This document shows, piece after piece, positions 17,785 to 29,372 of a stretch of DNA of 34,488 bases (position 1 is its first letter; each line of letters begins with the position of its first letter). Below the pieces are notes generated by a model. It searched no databases. It worked only from the letters and a program-made list of their open reading frames with translations, and was not told the origin of the DNA. Origin of the DNA: an uncultured Clostridia bacterium (GTDB lineage: Bacteria > Bacillota_A > Clostridia > TANB77 > CAG-508); assembly GCA_947628465.1 (NCBI GenBank), contig CANQZZ010000004.1, forward strand, positions 1 through 34,488. Direction: 5' to 3'. Made by a program: the position numbers and the translations under genes.

Positions 17785-19011
17785 ATGTATAAAATTAATG
17801 AAAATTATTTAGAATTACAAGATAGCTATTTGTTTTCTACAATAGCAAAAAAATTAGAAGAATACAAAAGCAAGAATCCAGATAAAGAAATAATAAAAAT
17901 GGGAATTGGAGATGTAACAAGACCAATTGTGCCAGCGATAATAGAAGCAATGCACAAAGCAGTTGATGAGATGCAAGAAGGAGCTACATTTAGAGGATAT
18001 GGACCAGAACAAGGATATGAATTCTTAAGAGAAAAAATATCTAAATGTGATTATAAAGAAAGCGGGATAGATATAAATCCAGATGAAATATTTGTATCAG
18101 ATGGAGCAAAAAGTGATGTTGCAAATATCTTAGATATATTAGGAAATGAAAATAAAGTTGCAATAACAGACCCTGTATATCCAGTGTATTTAGATACAAA
18201 TGTGATGATAGGATCTGCTGGAAAATACAATAAAGAAAAAGGAATGTATGAGAACATAGTATATGTACCAATAAATAAAGAAAATAACTTTGTACCAGAA
18301 CTTCCAAAAGAAAAAGTAGATTTAATATATTTATGCCTTCCTAACAATCCAACAGGAACAGTTTTAAATAAAGAAGAATTAAAAAAATGGGTAGAATATG
18401 CAAAAGAAAATAAGTCATTAATATTATTTGATTCAGCTTATGAAAAATATATCACAGAAAAAAATATTCCACATAGCATATATGAAATAGAGGGAGCAAA
18501 AGAAGTTGCAATAGAATTTAGGAGCTTTTCTAAAACAGCTGGATTTACTGGAGTAAGATGTGCATATACAGTAGTTCCAAAAGAGCTTGTAGCAAAATCA
18601 GTGGATGGAGAAGAAGTTTTATTAAATAAATTATGGAGTAGAAGAATGTCTACTAAATTTAATGGAGTATCATACATAACACAAAGAGCAGCAGAAGCTG
18701 TTTATTCTGAAGAAGGACAAAAACAAATAAAAGAAAATATAGATTACTATATGGAAAATGCAAGAATAATAAGAGAGGGCTTAAACAAAGCAGGATTTAC
18801 AACATATGGAGGAGTAAATGCTCCATATATATGGCTTAAAGTTCCAGAAGGACTAACCTCTTGGGAATTCTTTGACAAACTATTAAACGAAAAACAAATA
18901 GTAGGAACTCCAGGTGTTGGATTCGGGCCATCAGGGGAAGGATACTTTAGATTAACAGCATTTGGAACAAGAGAAAACACAATAAAAGCAATGGAAAAAA
19001 TGATGAAATAA
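17785..19011 (+). CDS. dapL: LL-diaminopimelate aminotransferase
   Basis: A 408-residue PLP-dependent fold type I aminotransferase that makes LL-diaminopimelate from tetrahydrodipicolinate in one step. It begins with the family pattern [20 protein letters not shown], followed by [13 protein letters not shown] and [14 protein letters not shown]. The cofactor-binding lysine is in [16 protein letters not shown], and [12 protein letters not shown] is the substrate-side loop. With asd, dapA, dapB and dapF it completes the DapL variant of the lysine pathway in this one window. AAAGGAG precedes the ATG. Confidence 0.95.
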   Translation: MYKINENYLELQDSYLFSTIAKKLEEYKSKNPDKEIIKMGIGDVTRPIVPAIIEAMHKAVDEMQEGATFRGYGPEQGYEFLREKISKCDYKESGIDINPDEIFVSDGAKSDVANILDILGNENKVAITDPVYPVYLDTNVMIGSAGKYNKEKGMYENIVYVPINKENNFVPELPKEKVDLIYLCLPNNPTGTVLNKEELKKWVEYAKENKSLILFDSAYEKYITEKNIPHSIYEIEGAKEVAIEFRSFSKTAGFTGVRCAYTVVPKELVAKSVDGEEVLLNKLWSRRMSTKFNGVSYITQRAAEAVYSEEGQKQIKENIDYYMENARIIREGLNKAGFTTYGGVNAPYIWLKVPEGLTSWEFFDKLLNEKQIVGTPGVGFGPSGEGYFRLTAFGTRENTIKAMEKMMK

Positions 19012-19060
19012 GACATTTTTTCCTTTTTTGGACGGACTAAATTTAGACTTGATTTTTCGC

Positions 19061-19089
19061 TTTACTTTTGGCAATTTAAATAGTATAAT
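19061..19089 (+). promoter_or_regulatory. Putative sigma-A promoter of the kinase-gltX cluster
   Basis: TTTACT (19061-19066), 17 bases, TATAAT (19084-19089), 35 bases before the kinase start. Confidence 0.55.
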
Positions 19090-19124
19090 GATAAAGTCAA
19101 ATTTTATGTGTAAGAGGTAAATAT

Positions 19125-20253
19125 ATGAATAAAGAAAAACTTAAAAACATAGCAAAAAACTTTAAAATTGATGGAGAAATAACAAATATTGAAAAATGTG
19201 ATAGTGGACACATTAATAGAACTTATGCAGTAACATACAAAACAAACGATGGCACGAGCAAGAAATACATATTACAGTATGTAAATACAAACGTATTTCC
19301 AAATCTTCCAGAATTAATGACAAATATAAAAAAAATAACAAAGTATATGAATGATAAGGCAAAAGAAAAAGGTAAATCAACAGATAGACTTACAATTACA
19401 ATGATAGAAACAGTTGATGAAAATCCACACGATATATATAATAAAAATTGGAGAATGGAAGAATTTATAAATAATACCAAAACATATCTAGCAACAGATG
19501 ATTTAGATATTCTTATGGAAGCAGGAAAAGCAGCAGGAAAATTTCAAAGATATTTAGACGGATTTCCAGCAGAAGAATTATATGAAATTATTCCACAATT
19601 CCATTACACTCCAAATAGAGTAAATCAATTAAAACAGGCACTTTCAAGTAAGGAAAATCTAGAGCAAAGAAAAGATAGATTTGAGCTTGCAAAAGATGTT
19701 ATTAAATTTGCAACGGATGAAAAGAGATTAAATAGAACAGGTATAATTGTAGACAAACTAAAAAGTAAAGAAATACCTTTAAGAGTTACACATAATGATA
19801 CAAAACTTAGTAACATTTTATTTGATAAAGATACCAACAAAGCAGTATGTTTAATAGATTTAGACACAGTAATGCCAGGTGCAACTGCTTATGATTTTGG
19901 AGAAGGTCTAAGAACAGGTATTGTAACTGCAAAAGAAGATGAAGCTGACTTATCAAAAATTAAAGTAGATATAAATAGATTTGAAAGCTATACAAAGGGA
20001 TTTTTAAGTGAAGTAAAGGGAATAATTACAAAAGAAGAATTAGAAACCTTGCCACTTCGGAGTATGGATGATGACTTATGAAAATGCTATACGATTTTTA
20101 GCAGATTACTTAAATGGTGATGTGTATTTTTCAGTAGATGAAAATATAGAAAATCATAATTTAATAAGGACGAAAGCCCAATTAGAATTATTAAAACAAT
20201 TAGAAGAAAAAGAAGATGAGATGAAGGGAGTAATTAGAAAATATGGATTTTAA
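19125..20253 (+). CDS. Aminoglycoside-phosphotransferase-fold kinase (NahK-like), read through one CGGA site
   Basis: A 375-residue kinase once CGGA at 20058-20061 is read as glycine. The catalytic loop is LRVTHNDTKLSNILFD with the Asp/Asn pair of the APH fold, and the metal-binding segment is CLIDLDTVMPGATAYDFGEGLR. These closely resemble N-acetylhexosamine 1-kinase (NahK) and relatives that phosphorylate sugars or alcohols. After the site the protein continues VWMMTYENAIRFLADYLNGDVYF, the conserved C-terminal helix of this family. The substrate is not certain. The start is ATG 19125 behind TAAGAGG. The end overlaps gltX by 11 bases. Confidence 0.85.
20058..20061 (+). other. CGGA recoding site in the NahK-like kinase
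   Basis: Codons run CTT-CGGA-GTA. Glycine 312 precedes the C-terminal M-T-Y-E helix. Confidence 0.88.
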
Positions 20254-21895
20254 TGATTTAGCAGAATTAATATTTCCAAACGCAAGGGATATTTCATATT
20301 ATGAGGAAAAATATCCAGAAAGAAATTTATCTGAAGGAGCAATGGTTACTAGATTTGCACCAAGCCCAACAGGGTTCATTCATATAGGTGGATTATTTGG
20401 AAGTATAATAGATAGAAAATTAGCTGAGCAATCAAAAGGTGTGTTTATTTTAAGAATAGAAGATACAGACCAAAAAAGAGAAATAGAAAATGGTGTAGAA
20501 CAAATAGTAGAAGCTTTAAAAGCTTTTGATATAGTTCCAGATGAAGGGATGACATCTGAAAATGATGAAATTGGAAGTTATGGACCATATAAACAAAGCG
20601 AAAGGAAAGAAATTTATGAGGCTTATGCTAAATATTTAATAAAACAAGGACTAGCATATCCATGTTTTTGCACACCTGAAGAATTAGAAGAAATAAGAGC
20701 AAAACAAGAATCTGCAAAAATAAGACCAGGATATTATGGAGTATGGGCAAAATATAGAAATCTTCCAATAGATGAAGCAGCACAAAAAATTAAAGATGGA
20801 GTTCCATATATTATAAGATTCAAATCTCAAGGAAGAGAAGACAGAAGAATAAAACACAAAGACAGTATAAAAGGAAATATAGAGTTTCCTGAGAATGACC
20901 AAGATATAGTTATAATAAAAGCAGATGGACTTCCAACATATCATTTTGCACATGCAGTAGATGACCATTTAATGAGAGTAACACATGTAATACGTGGAGA
21001 TGAATGGGTTTCATCACTTCCACTTCACTTAGAATTATTCAGAGCATTAGGATTTAGACCACCTAAATATGCACATACTGCAACAATAATGAAAGACGAA
21101 AATGGAAATAAAAGAAAAATCAGTAAAAGAAAAGACCCAGAAGCAGCAGTAAGCTACTATCACGAACAAGGTATTCCATCAGATGCAGTTGTAGAATATC
21201 TGCTTAATATTGCAAACTCAAGCTTTGAGCCTTGGAGAAGAGCAAATCCTGATAAATCTATATCAGAATTTGAATTACAACTAAACAAAATGAGTGTAAG
21301 CGGAGCTGTATTTGATATGGTAAAACTTTTAGATGTATCTAAAAATGTAATATCAAAATATAGTGCAGAAAAAATATATGATGAAACTTTAAAATGGGCA
21401 AGCAAATACGACAAAGAACTTGAAAAGCTATTAAGCGATAACAAAGAATATTCAATTAAAATTTTAAACATAGAAAGAGGAAAAGCAAAACCAAGAAAAG
21501 ATATATCAAAATGGTCTGATGTAAAAGAAAGCATTAAATACATGTACGAAGAAGAATATAACAAAATGAATGATTTTGAGTTCCAAAATATAAATGACGA
21601 AAAAGAAATAAAAGACATATTAAATTCATACATTGAAAAATACTTTGATATAAATGATGATAAAGAAACATGGTTTAATAAAATAAAAGATTTATCAGAA
21701 GAAAAAGGTTATGCAAGAGAAGTAAAAGAATATAAGAAAGAACCAGAAAAATATAAAGGACATGTTGGAGACATAAGCACAGTAATAAGAGTAGCCTTGA
21801 CTACAAAGCATAATACACCTGATTTATATGAAATAATGCAAGTATTAGGAAAAGATGCAGTAGAAAATAGAATAAAAAATTTTATTAATAGATAA
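20243..21895 (+). CDS. gltX: Glutamyl-tRNA synthetase
   Basis: A 550-residue class I synthetase that charges tRNA-Glu (and possibly tRNA-Gln for later amidation). The HIGH region reads TRFAPSPTGFIHIGGLFGS, and the KMSKS loop is KRKISKRKDPEA. HVIRGDEWVSSLPLHLEL is the usual central segment. The start ATG 20243 lies inside the end of the kinase gene; MDFNDLAELIFPNARD is a longer N-terminus than in many GltX proteins and matches the form in some clostridia. No in-frame CGG despite several out-of-phase ones. Confidence 0.95.
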   Translation: MDFNDLAELIFPNARDISYYEEKYPERNLSEGAMVTRFAPSPTGFIHIGGLFGSIIDRKLAEQSKGVFILRIEDTDQKREIENGVEQIVEALKAFDIVPDEGMTSENDEIGSYGPYKQSERKEIYEAYAKYLIKQGLAYPCFCTPEELEEIRAKQESAKIRPGYYGVWAKYRNLPIDEAAQKIKDGVPYIIRFKSQGREDRRIKHKDSIKGNIEFPENDQDIVIIKADGLPTYHFAHAVDDHLMRVTHVIRGDEWVSSLPLHLELFRALGFRPPKYAHTATIMKDENGNKRKISKRKDPEAAVSYYHEQGIPSDAVVEYLLNIANSSFEPWRRANPDKSISEFELQLNKMSVSGAVFDMVKLLDVSKNVISKYSAEKIYDETLKWASKYDKELEKLLSDNKEYSIKILNIERGKAKPRKDISKWSDVKESIKYMYEEEYNKMNDFEFQNINDEKEIKDILNSYIEKYFDINDDKETWFNKIKDLSEEKGYAREVKEYKKEPEKYKGHVGDISTVIRVALTTKHNTPDLYEIMQVLGKDAVENRIKNFINR

Positions 21896-21913
21896 ATTAA
21901 AAAAAGGAGAACT

Positions 21914-22120
21914 ATGGACTATAAAATAGGAGATATAGTAGAACTTAAAAAACAGCATCCATGTGGAAGCAAAACTTGGGAAATTACAAGAGTAGGTGTA
22001 GATTTTAAATTTAAATGTAAAGGTTGCAGTCATGTAATCACAGTAGAAAGACCGAAGGCTCTTAAAATGATAAAAAGGAAATTAATAAGTACGGAGGATA
22101 AAAATTTTGAAAAAAAGTAA
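21914..22120 (+). CDS. DUF951 family small protein
   Basis: A 68-residue protein with the DUF951 pattern: IGDIVELKKQHPCGSKTWEI near the start, then FKCKGCSHVITVERPKALK. The cysteines (one in PCG, two in CKGC) suggest a small metal-binding OB-like fold. Function unknown; it is widespread in Firmicutes. AAAAAGGAG lies just before the ATG. Its last codons overlap the next gene's start by 14 bases. Confidence 0.85.
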   Translation: MDYKIGDIVELKKQHPCGSKTWEITRVGVDFKFKCKGCSHVITVERPKALKMIKRKLISTEDKNFEKK

Positions 22121-23448
22121 AGGTATAAAAGTATTAGATATTATTTTCGCTATTATAATAATAGTAGTCTTATATAAGTTATTAGGAGTATATAAACTAT
22201 ATAGTTTTGGCGATTTTATAAAAGCAGAACATAATAGAGGAAATACAAAATTTACTAGAGATAAAGAAGTAACTTATACATATAAGTATAGTTATAAATT
22301 ACAATCTATAAATTTTAATGACGCAATGTTTTATAAAACAGTAAAGGTTAAACCAAATACTCCATATAAGCTTTCATGTATGGTAAAGACTGAAAATGTT
22401 CAAACTGAAAATGGAAAAGAAAGTAGCGGTGCACAAATATCCATATTAAATTCTACTGAAGCTTCTAAAAGTATAGTAGGTACAAATGATTGGCAAAAGT
22501 TAGAATTTATATTTGACTCTAGAGATAGAGAATCAATAGAAATAGGATTTAGACTAGGTGGAAACGAAAACAATGTACGAGGAATAGCATGGTTTTCTGA
22601 TTTTAAGCTAGAAGAAGGTATAAAAGATAATACTAATAATTGGAATATAGCATGTTTTATAATAAAAAATTTAGATGTAAATATAAACAATGAAGATTTA
22701 AAAATTTCTATGGGCATAAGCGATATTGAAAAAATGAAAAGCAATATGCAAAGATTTCAAAGTTCTATTAGAGAAATGTCTAATCAAAAAATGACAGTTG
22801 ATTATGATATATACGAAATAGATGAGCCAGTAACAACAATAACATATTCTGACGAATTTGGATATTATTTAGATCCAATGGACGTACAAGATAAACTAAA
22901 TGAATATTTACAAAAAGAAGAATATGATTATATATTTGTTGCAACAAGATTAGGAAATAGTTATGAAAATGTAGAAATACCAGTATATGATTGGATAGGA
23001 CTTCGGAGCAATGGATTTATATGGAATAGGCTACTCAAATATAAGACTTCCAAATGATAGCTCAAGCTATATATATACATACAATCCAAGTTCTAATACT
23101 TTCCCAGAAGAAGTTTTTGTACATGAATTTCTGCATTCTCTAGAAAGAATACTTCAGGAAAGAAATTATGATATACCAGCATTACATGACTATGGCAAAT
23201 ATGGATACAAAGAAGAAAGACTAGTTGGATTAAAAAGATGGTATGAAGATTATATGAATTGTAATATAAAATCAAGTGATGGGAAATTAGTGGGATTAGA
23301 CGATAGTGTATATAAACAAACACCACCAGCACAAAGTGATTTTAAACATAGTACAGAAGAAGATTTTAATAAGGAAGATAAAAATATAATAGAAGAAATA
23401 AGAGCTTTATTTAAAGTAGTATTAGGAATATTTGGAGCAAATAAATGA
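22107..23448 (+). CDS. Membrane-anchored HEXXH protein with a carbohydrate-binding-like region, read through one CGGA site
   Basis: A 446-residue protein once CGGA at 23004-23007 is read as glycine. Residues 10-25 ([17 protein letters not shown]) form an N-terminal membrane anchor. Residues about 60-170 look like a beta-sandwich carbohydrate-binding module: [20 protein letters not shown], then [20 protein letters not shown] and [13 protein letters not shown]. The C-terminal half has [12 protein letters not shown] with the zinc motif HEFLH (339-343), so a metallopeptidase or metal-hydrolase role outside the cell is likely. The two functional parts lie in different frames joined at residue 300. 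The start is TTG 22107 after ACGGAGGAT. I do not know the family by name. Confidence 0.75.
23004..23007 (+). other. CGGA recoding site in the HEXXH protein
   Basis: Codons run CTT-CGGA-GCA. Glycine 300 joins the W-I-G-L segment to A-M-D-L-Y-G-I-G, ahead of the zinc motif. Confidence 0.86.
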
Positions 23449-23458
23449 AAGGACTAAA

Positions 23459-24484
23459 ATGAAAGTATCAGATTTTAAATATGATTTACCAGAAGAATTA
23501 ATAGCACAAGTGCCAATTAAAAAAAGAGACGAATCAAGATTAATGGTATTAAATAGAGGAACAAAAACAATAGAGCACAAAGTATTTAAAGATATTATAG
23601 AATACTTAAAGCCGGGAGATGTATTAGTTAGAAATAATACAAAAGTAATACCGGCAAGAATCTATGGAAAAAAAGAAACAGGTGCAAATGTTGAATTTTT
23701 GTTGCTAAACAACATAGAAGGAGATATTTGGGAAACAATTGTAAGACCGGGAAATAAACTGCATGTTGGAACAAAAGTAATATTTGGTGATGGCATGCTT
23801 AAAGCCGAAATATTAGATATAATGCCAGGTGGAACAAGAAAAGTAAAATTTGAATATGATGGAATTTTTAATGAAATATTAGATAAAATTGGACTAATGC
23901 CACTTCCACCATATATACACGAAGAACTAAAAGAAAAGGATAGATATCAAACAGTTTATGCAAAATACAGAGGCTCTGCTGCAGCACCTACAGCAGGACT
24001 TCACTTTACAGATGAGCTTTTGCAAAAGTTAGAAGATAAAGGAATAATTATTGCAAATGTAACACTTCATGTTGGAATAGGAACATTTAGACCAGTAAAA
24101 GAAGAAACAGTAGAAGCACACGAAATGCACTCAGAGCATTTTTATATAAAGCAAGAAGATGTAGACAAAATAAATAAAGCAAAAGAAGAAGGAAGAAGAG
24201 TAATTGCAGTTGGGACAACCTCTTGCAGAGTTTTAGAATCAATTGCAGATGAAAAAACGGGGAAAGTAGAGCCTATAGAAAGCGATACTAAAATATTCAT
24301 TTATCCGGGATACAAGTTTAAATGTATAGATGGACTAATTACTAATTTCCATTTGCCAGAGTCAACACTTCTTATGCTTGTATCGGCATTAGCAGGAAAA
24401 GACTTTATTATGAATGCATATAAAGAGGCAGTTAAAGAAAAATACAGATTCTTTAGCTTTGGAGACGCAATGTTTATAATATAA
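23459..24484 (+). CDS. queA: S-adenosylmethionine:tRNA ribosyltransferase-isomerase
   Basis: A 341-residue enzyme that transfers and rearranges the ribosyl part of SAM onto preQ1-tRNA to form epoxyqueuosine. It begins [20 protein letters not shown] and has [47 protein letters not shown] and HEMHSEHF, all family landmarks. I chose ATG 23459 with AAAGGA before it; an upstream in-frame start would overlap the previous gene. tgt follows 24 bases later, the usual queA-tgt pair. No in-frame CGG, in contrast to tgt. Confidence 0.96.
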   Translation: MKVSDFKYDLPEELIAQVPIKKRDESRLMVLNRGTKTIEHKVFKDIIEYLKPGDVLVRNNTKVIPARIYGKKETGANVEFLLLNNIEGDIWETIVRPGNKLHVGTKVIFGDGMLKAEILDIMPGGTRKVKFEYDGIFNEILDKIGLMPLPPYIHEELKEKDRYQTVYAKYRGSAAAPTAGLHFTDELLQKLEDKGIIIANVTLHVGIGTFRPVKEETVEAHEMHSEHFYIKQEDVDKINKAKEEGRRVIAVGTTSCRVLESIADEKTGKVEPIESDTKIFIYPGYKFKCIDGLITNFHLPESTLLMLVSALAGKDFIMNAYKEAVKEKYRFFSFGDAMFII

Positions 24485-24493
24485 AAATATTAA

Positions 24494-25641
<1,148 letters not shown>

Positions 25642-25652
25642 GAGGAAAATAA

Positions 25653-26867
25653 ATGACTTTATTAGATCAAGAAGTAAAAAAAGAAGAACCGAAAGGTAAA
25701 AAAATAGTTTTATTATTATTAATACTTTCAGTTGTGTTATTAATTATTGTAATTGCAATGATGGTGTTATTATCTGGAAATAAAACAAATCCATTAACTA
25801 TAAGTGTAAATGGGTCTAATATAACAATAGAAAATGATTTATTAACTGATGAGAATGGAATTAGCTATATATCAATACAAAAAATTGGAAAACAATTAGG
25901 ATATGATTATTTAACAGGAGAATACAAAACATATAGTGAAGATTCAACAAATTCTAAAGGTTATTTGCAAGGAGAAAATCAAATAATACAATTTGAAGCG
26001 GATAATAAAACTATATATAAAACATATCCAAATTCAAATTTAGATTATGAAGAATATGAATTAAATAATAAAATAATTAATAAAAATAATTTGTTATATA
26101 TATCAATAGATGATACAAACATTGGATTAGGAATAGTATGTACGTATTCGCAAAAAGATAATAAACTTACATTAAACACAGTAGAAAACTTAACAGAAAG
26201 CTATAAAACGTCTTTAGCAACTTCAACAAATAATCAATTAGTTGAAATAAGTAGTGATTATAATAATGAAAAAGCATTATCTTATGGTATGTTAGTTGTT
26301 GCTAATCAAAGTAAAAAATGGGGAGTTGTAGATACAAGTTTCAACACAATAATTGGAAATAGATATACAAATATGGAATTTATTGAATCAGTAGGAGCAT
26401 TTATTGTATCTGATGAAAATAAATATGGTGTAATAAGTAAGGAAGCAAATCAAAGACCAATAATAGATTTAAATTATGAAGAAATAAATGTTATTAATAA
26501 TTTGCCAACATTTTATCAAGTTAAATTAGCAGGTAAATATGGTGTAATAAATGGACAAGGAAAAGCAGTTATAAATAATGAATATGATAGTATGGGATAT
26601 ACATCAAGAAGTACAACAGAAGAATCGTTGCTTACAATTGAAAATTATGGAGCTAATAAGCAAAATTTATTAGTTGTATGTAAAAATGGAAAATATGGAT
26701 TAGTAAGCTTAGATGATGGTAAAACTGTTTCAGATTGTACACTAGATAAGATATACGCAAAAAATGAAAATGGACAAAGAAATTATTATGTAGGAATACA
26801 AAATCAAGAGGTAGCTTTAGATAGATATATAGAATTTATAAACACATCAACAGTTGTAACAAACTAA
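25653..26867 (+). CDS. Membrane-anchored WG-repeat protein
   Basis: A 404-residue protein. Residues 18-42 (KIVLLLLILSVVLLIIVIAM) form one N-terminal membrane helix, leaving the bulk outside. Residues about 48-165 resemble the copper-amine-oxidase-like N-terminal (stalk) domain of clostridial surface proteins (ITIENDLLTDENGISYISIQ). From about 200 on there are WG-type repeats: KKWGVVDTSFNTIIG, NKYGVISKEANQRPIID, GKYGVINGQGKAVIN and GKYGLVSLDDGKTVSD. Role unknown; likely cell-surface binding. It follows tgt by 11 bases with AGGAGG before the ATG. Confidence 0.78.
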   Translation: MTLLDQEVKKEEPKGKKIVLLLLILSVVLLIIVIAMMVLLSGNKTNPLTISVNGSNITIENDLLTDENGISYISIQKIGKQLGYDYLTGEYKTYSEDSTNSKGYLQGENQIIQFEADNKTIYKTYPNSNLDYEEYELNNKIINKNNLLYISIDDTNIGLGIVCTYSQKDNKLTLNTVENLTESYKTSLATSTNNQLVEISSDYNNEKALSYGMLVVANQSKKWGVVDTSFNTIIGNRYTNMEFIESVGAFIVSDENKYGVISKEANQRPIIDLNYEEINVINNLPTFYQVKLAGKYGVINGQGKAVINNEYDSMGYTSRSTTEESLLTIENYGANKQNLLVVCKNGKYGLVSLDDGKTVSDCTLDKIYAKNENGQRNYYVGIQNQEVALDRYIEFINTSTVVTN

Positions 26868-26887
26868 ATATTAAATCTAATAATAAT

Positions 26888-26935
26888 AAAAAAGATATAA
26901 GCCAAAGGGAAAAACTTTTAGCTTATATCTTTTTT
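26888..26935. terminator. Bidirectional terminator between the WG-repeat gene and the holin-like gene
   Basis: AAAAAAGATATAAGC (26888-26902) and GCTTATATCTTTTTT (26921-26935) pair perfectly and serve both convergent genes. Confidence 0.85.
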
Positions 26936-26942
26936 CATTGTG

Positions 26943-27323
26943 TTACATTTGTTGTTCGCCAGGGATAAAGTAGTCTATAACACCATAAATTAATGCACCA
27001 ATTATTGCAGCCATCCAAGAAATTGAATATCCAGCTACAAAATATTGTGTGACATATAGCACTACAACTGACAACACAAAACCTACAAAACCTTTTCCAA
27101 ATGGACTAGCATGTAGACCAGTAAATTTTACAATTAAATAGTCTAAAACAGTAAGAACAACAGCAGCAATCGCTAAAGACCAAATATTATTAATTTGGAA
27201 ACCTGGTGTAAAAAATGCAGTTATTGCAAGTATTACAGCAGCAGCTATTAATCTACCAACTATTTGCCAAACTGTGCTTGCTCCACTTGATGTTTGAGTG
27301 TTAGATTGATTATTATCTGACAT
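26943..27323 (-). CDS. Phage-holin-family-like membrane protein with four helices
   Basis: A 126-residue protein with a polar N-terminus and four hydrophobic segments: VGRLIAAAVILAITAFF, IWSLAIAAVVLTVLDYLI, FVGFVLSVVVLYVTQYFV and WMAAIIGALIYGVIDYFI. The D-Y-L/F-I ends and repeated layout resemble the small four-helix holin-like family common in Firmicutes (holin superfamily IV type). No phage genes are near, so a chromosomal membrane role is more likely. I chose ATG 27323 behind GGGAGG; the frame upstream to 27380 lacks such a site. Confidence 0.7.
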   Translation of the reverse strand: MSDNNQSNTQTSSGASTVWQIVGRLIAAAVILAITAFFTPGFQINNIWSLAIAAVVLTVLDYLIVKFTGLHASPFGKGFVGFVLSVVVLYVTQYFVAGYSISWMAAIIGALIYGVIDYFIPGEQQM

Positions 27324-27508
27324 ATAAAAAACCTCCCAACTTAAATATATATATTTAATTCTGCTTAGGATTTTAAGCATTTATCATTATTATTTACTAT
27401 AAAAAAATAAATATTCAAAAAAATGATTTTAGGAATATTTTATGCAAAAATTGAGAAAAATATAATTGAATTTATAAAAAAATAAAATTGATTAAGCAGG
27501 AGATTTTG

Positions 27509-28187
27509 ATGATTAATATATTCATAAGAGTTTTGATATTATATATATTGGTGCTAATTACAATGAGACTAATGGGAAAAAGGGAACTACGGTCAAATGC
27601 AACCATTTGAACTTGTAATTGCAATAATGATAGCAGATTTAGCAGCAGTTCCAATGGGAGATACAGGAATTCCTATCACAAATGGAATAATTCCTATTTT
27701 AGGATTATTATTTATACAATTATTAATATCTATAATAAACATGAAAAGCATTTGGGGAAGGAAAATAATTTGCGGAATGCCTTCAATATTAATATATAGA
27801 GGAAAAATTGACGAAAGAGTTTTAAAAAAAGAAAAACTTACAATAAATGAATTGCAAGAAAGACTAAGACAAAGCAATGTATTTACAATAGGAGATGTTG
27901 AATATGCAATTTTAGAAACAAGTGGACAATTAACAGTAATTCAAAAACCAGAAAAAAGAAATACAATTCCAGAAGATTTTGGAATCACGCCAGAATATGA
28001 AGGAATACCTTATGATTTAGTAATAGACGGAAAAGTTATGTATGAAAATTTAAAAGCAATAGGAAGAGATTATAATTGGCTTGTAAAACAAGTAGAAAAA
28101 TTCAAGATAAAACCCGAAGAAGCTTTAGTAGTAACAATTGATGGAAAATCACAAATATTTTGCCAAGCAAAAGAGGAGGAGAAATGA
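27509..28187 (+). CDS. DUF421 (YetF-like) membrane protein, read through one CGGT site
   Basis: A 225-residue protein once CGGT at 27590-27593 is read as glycine. The first helix INIFIRVLILYILVLITMRL is followed by MGKREL-G-QMQPFELVIAI, a signature of DUF421, then IADLAAVPM and a further helix IPILGLLFIQLLISIIN. The C-terminal soluble part (MPSILIYRGKIDERVLKKEK) is the YetF C-terminal domain. The family is common in spore formers and some members act in germination or spore coats, but the biochemical role is unknown. ATG 27509 has GCAGGAG before it. The stop overlaps the next start in ATGA. Confidence 0.9.
27590..27593 (+). other. CGGT recoding site in the DUF421 gene
   Basis: Codons run CTA-CGGT-CAA. 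Glycine 28 is the G of G-K-R-E-L-G-Q-M-Q-P-F-E. Confidence 0.91.
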
Positions 28188-28567
28188 AACAAATAATTAT
28201 AATGATAGTAATTTTATTAATAATTTTTACTGGTGCATGGTATATTCAGAAATTTTTAGATGATACAAGTTATGAATTAGTAAACGAATTAGAGGATTTA
28301 AAAACAGGTTTAGAAGAAAATGAGAAGGAAGAAAAATTAAGAGAAAAATCAAACGAAGTCTATGGACAATGGAAAAATATTAGTGAAAGATGGTCAGTTA
28401 TAGTATTACATGATGAATTAGATTTAATAGAAACATCAATTATAAAAGTAAAATCAAAAATAGAAGTAGGAAATTTAGATGAAAGTAAGGAAGACGTAGA
28501 CACATCAATATTTTTATTAAAGCATATTGCAGAAAAAGAAAAAACAAGCTTGAAAAATATATTCTAG
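28184..28567 (+). CDS. DUF4363 family protein
   Basis: A 127-residue protein with an N-terminal membrane helix (IIIMIVILLIIFTGAWYI) and a helical, charged remainder (YGQWKNISERWSVIVLHDEL) characteristic of DUF4363, a family usually found directly behind DUF421. It probably forms a membrane complex with it. The start ATG 28184 overlaps the TGA of the DUF421 gene and has AGGAGGAG in front. Confidence 0.85.
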   Translation: MKQIIIMIVILLIIFTGAWYIQKFLDDTSYELVNELEDLKTGLEENEKEEKLREKSNEVYGQWKNISERWSVIVLHDELDLIETSIIKVKSKIEVGNLDESKEDVDTSIFLLKHIAEKEKTSLKNIF

Positions 28568-28571
28568 AAAA

Positions 28572-28604
28572 TAGGGAAAAAGGGACCTGGCCCCTTTTTC
28601 CCTA
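28572..28604. terminator. REP-like hairpin/terminator between DUF4363 and dapB
   Basis: TAGGGAAAAAGGG (28572-28584) pairs with CCCTTTTTCCCTA (28592-28604) around ACCTGGC. It sits between two convergent genes. Its G+C content is unlike its surroundings, and it resembles dispersed clostridial hairpins rather than the A/T-armed terminators elsewhere here. Confidence 0.6.
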
Positions 28605-28607
28605 CAC

Positions 28608-29354
28608 TTAAGTTAAATCTTTCATATTATATAATCCAGCTTGTTGATTAACTAAGAATCCAGCTGCTTTTAAAGCACCTTTTGCAAAAATACTTCTAGA
28701 AGTAGCTGTATGTGTAATTTCTAAAGTTTCATTGTCACCTAAGAACAAAACAGTATGTTTTCCAACTTCTGTTCCACCTCTTATAGAGTGGATTCCAATT
28801 TCCTTATCAGGTCTTTTTTGTCTTACACCATGTCTATTATATTGATAAATCATCTCATTATTTAAAGCATCATCAATACTGTCTGCAAGAATTAATGCAG
28901 TTCCACTAGGACTATCTATTTTATTTCTATGATGGGTTTCGACTATTTCTATATCTGAATCTTTCAGTTGTGTAGCAAGCCTTGCAACTATTTCAGACAT
29001 AATATTAATTTCATAAGACATATTTCCAGAGCGGAAGATAGGTAATTCCTTAGAATATTGATTTATTATAGATAATTCTTCATCTGAAAAACCTGTAGTT
29101 GCAATTACAGTAGGTATATTTTTGGCTTTAGCAAATTCAAGTATATTCATACTAGCTTCAGGAACAGAAAAATCAATAATTACATCAGGAGTCTCTTTAA
29201 TTAAATTAACATCAGTATATATTGGAAAGTTGGTATCATTATTGCTAAATTTATCAACTCCACAGCACACTTCAAAATCATCTGAAATCTTTACTTGTTT
29301 TAAAACTTCTTGTCCCATTCTACCATTTATTCCATTTATTAGTACTTTTAACAT
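28608..29354 (-). CDS. dapB: 4-hydroxy-tetrahydrodipicolinate reductase
   Basis: A 248-residue NAD(P)H-dependent enzyme of lysine synthesis. The nucleotide-binding start is VLINGINGRMGQEVLK, and the catalytic segment is VETHHRNKIDSPSGTAL with the H-H and K. GTEVGKHTVLFLGDNETLEITH is the usual C-terminal stretch. It is the last gene of asd-dapA-dapB, 18 bases after dapA. GGAGGAAAAAT precedes ATG 29354. No in-frame CGG. Confidence 0.95.
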   Translation of the reverse strand: MLKVLINGINGRMGQEVLKQVKISDDFEVCCGVDKFSNNDTNFPIYTDVNLIKETPDVIIDFSVPEASMNILEFAKAKNIPTVIATTGFSDEELSIINQYSKELPIFRSGNMSYEINIMSEIVARLATQLKDSDIEIVETHHRNKIDSPSGTALILADSIDDALNNEMIYQYNRHGVRQKRPDKEIGIHSIRGGTEVGKHTVLFLGDNETLEITHTATSRSIFAKGALKAAGFLVNQQAGLYNMKDLT

Positions 29355-29372
29355 TATTTTTCCTCCTTAAAT

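Noticed and set aside
26943..27323. Holin-like gene as a sign of a prophage
   Set aside because: No phage structural, integrase or lysis genes are near; the four-helix family is widespread on chromosomes.
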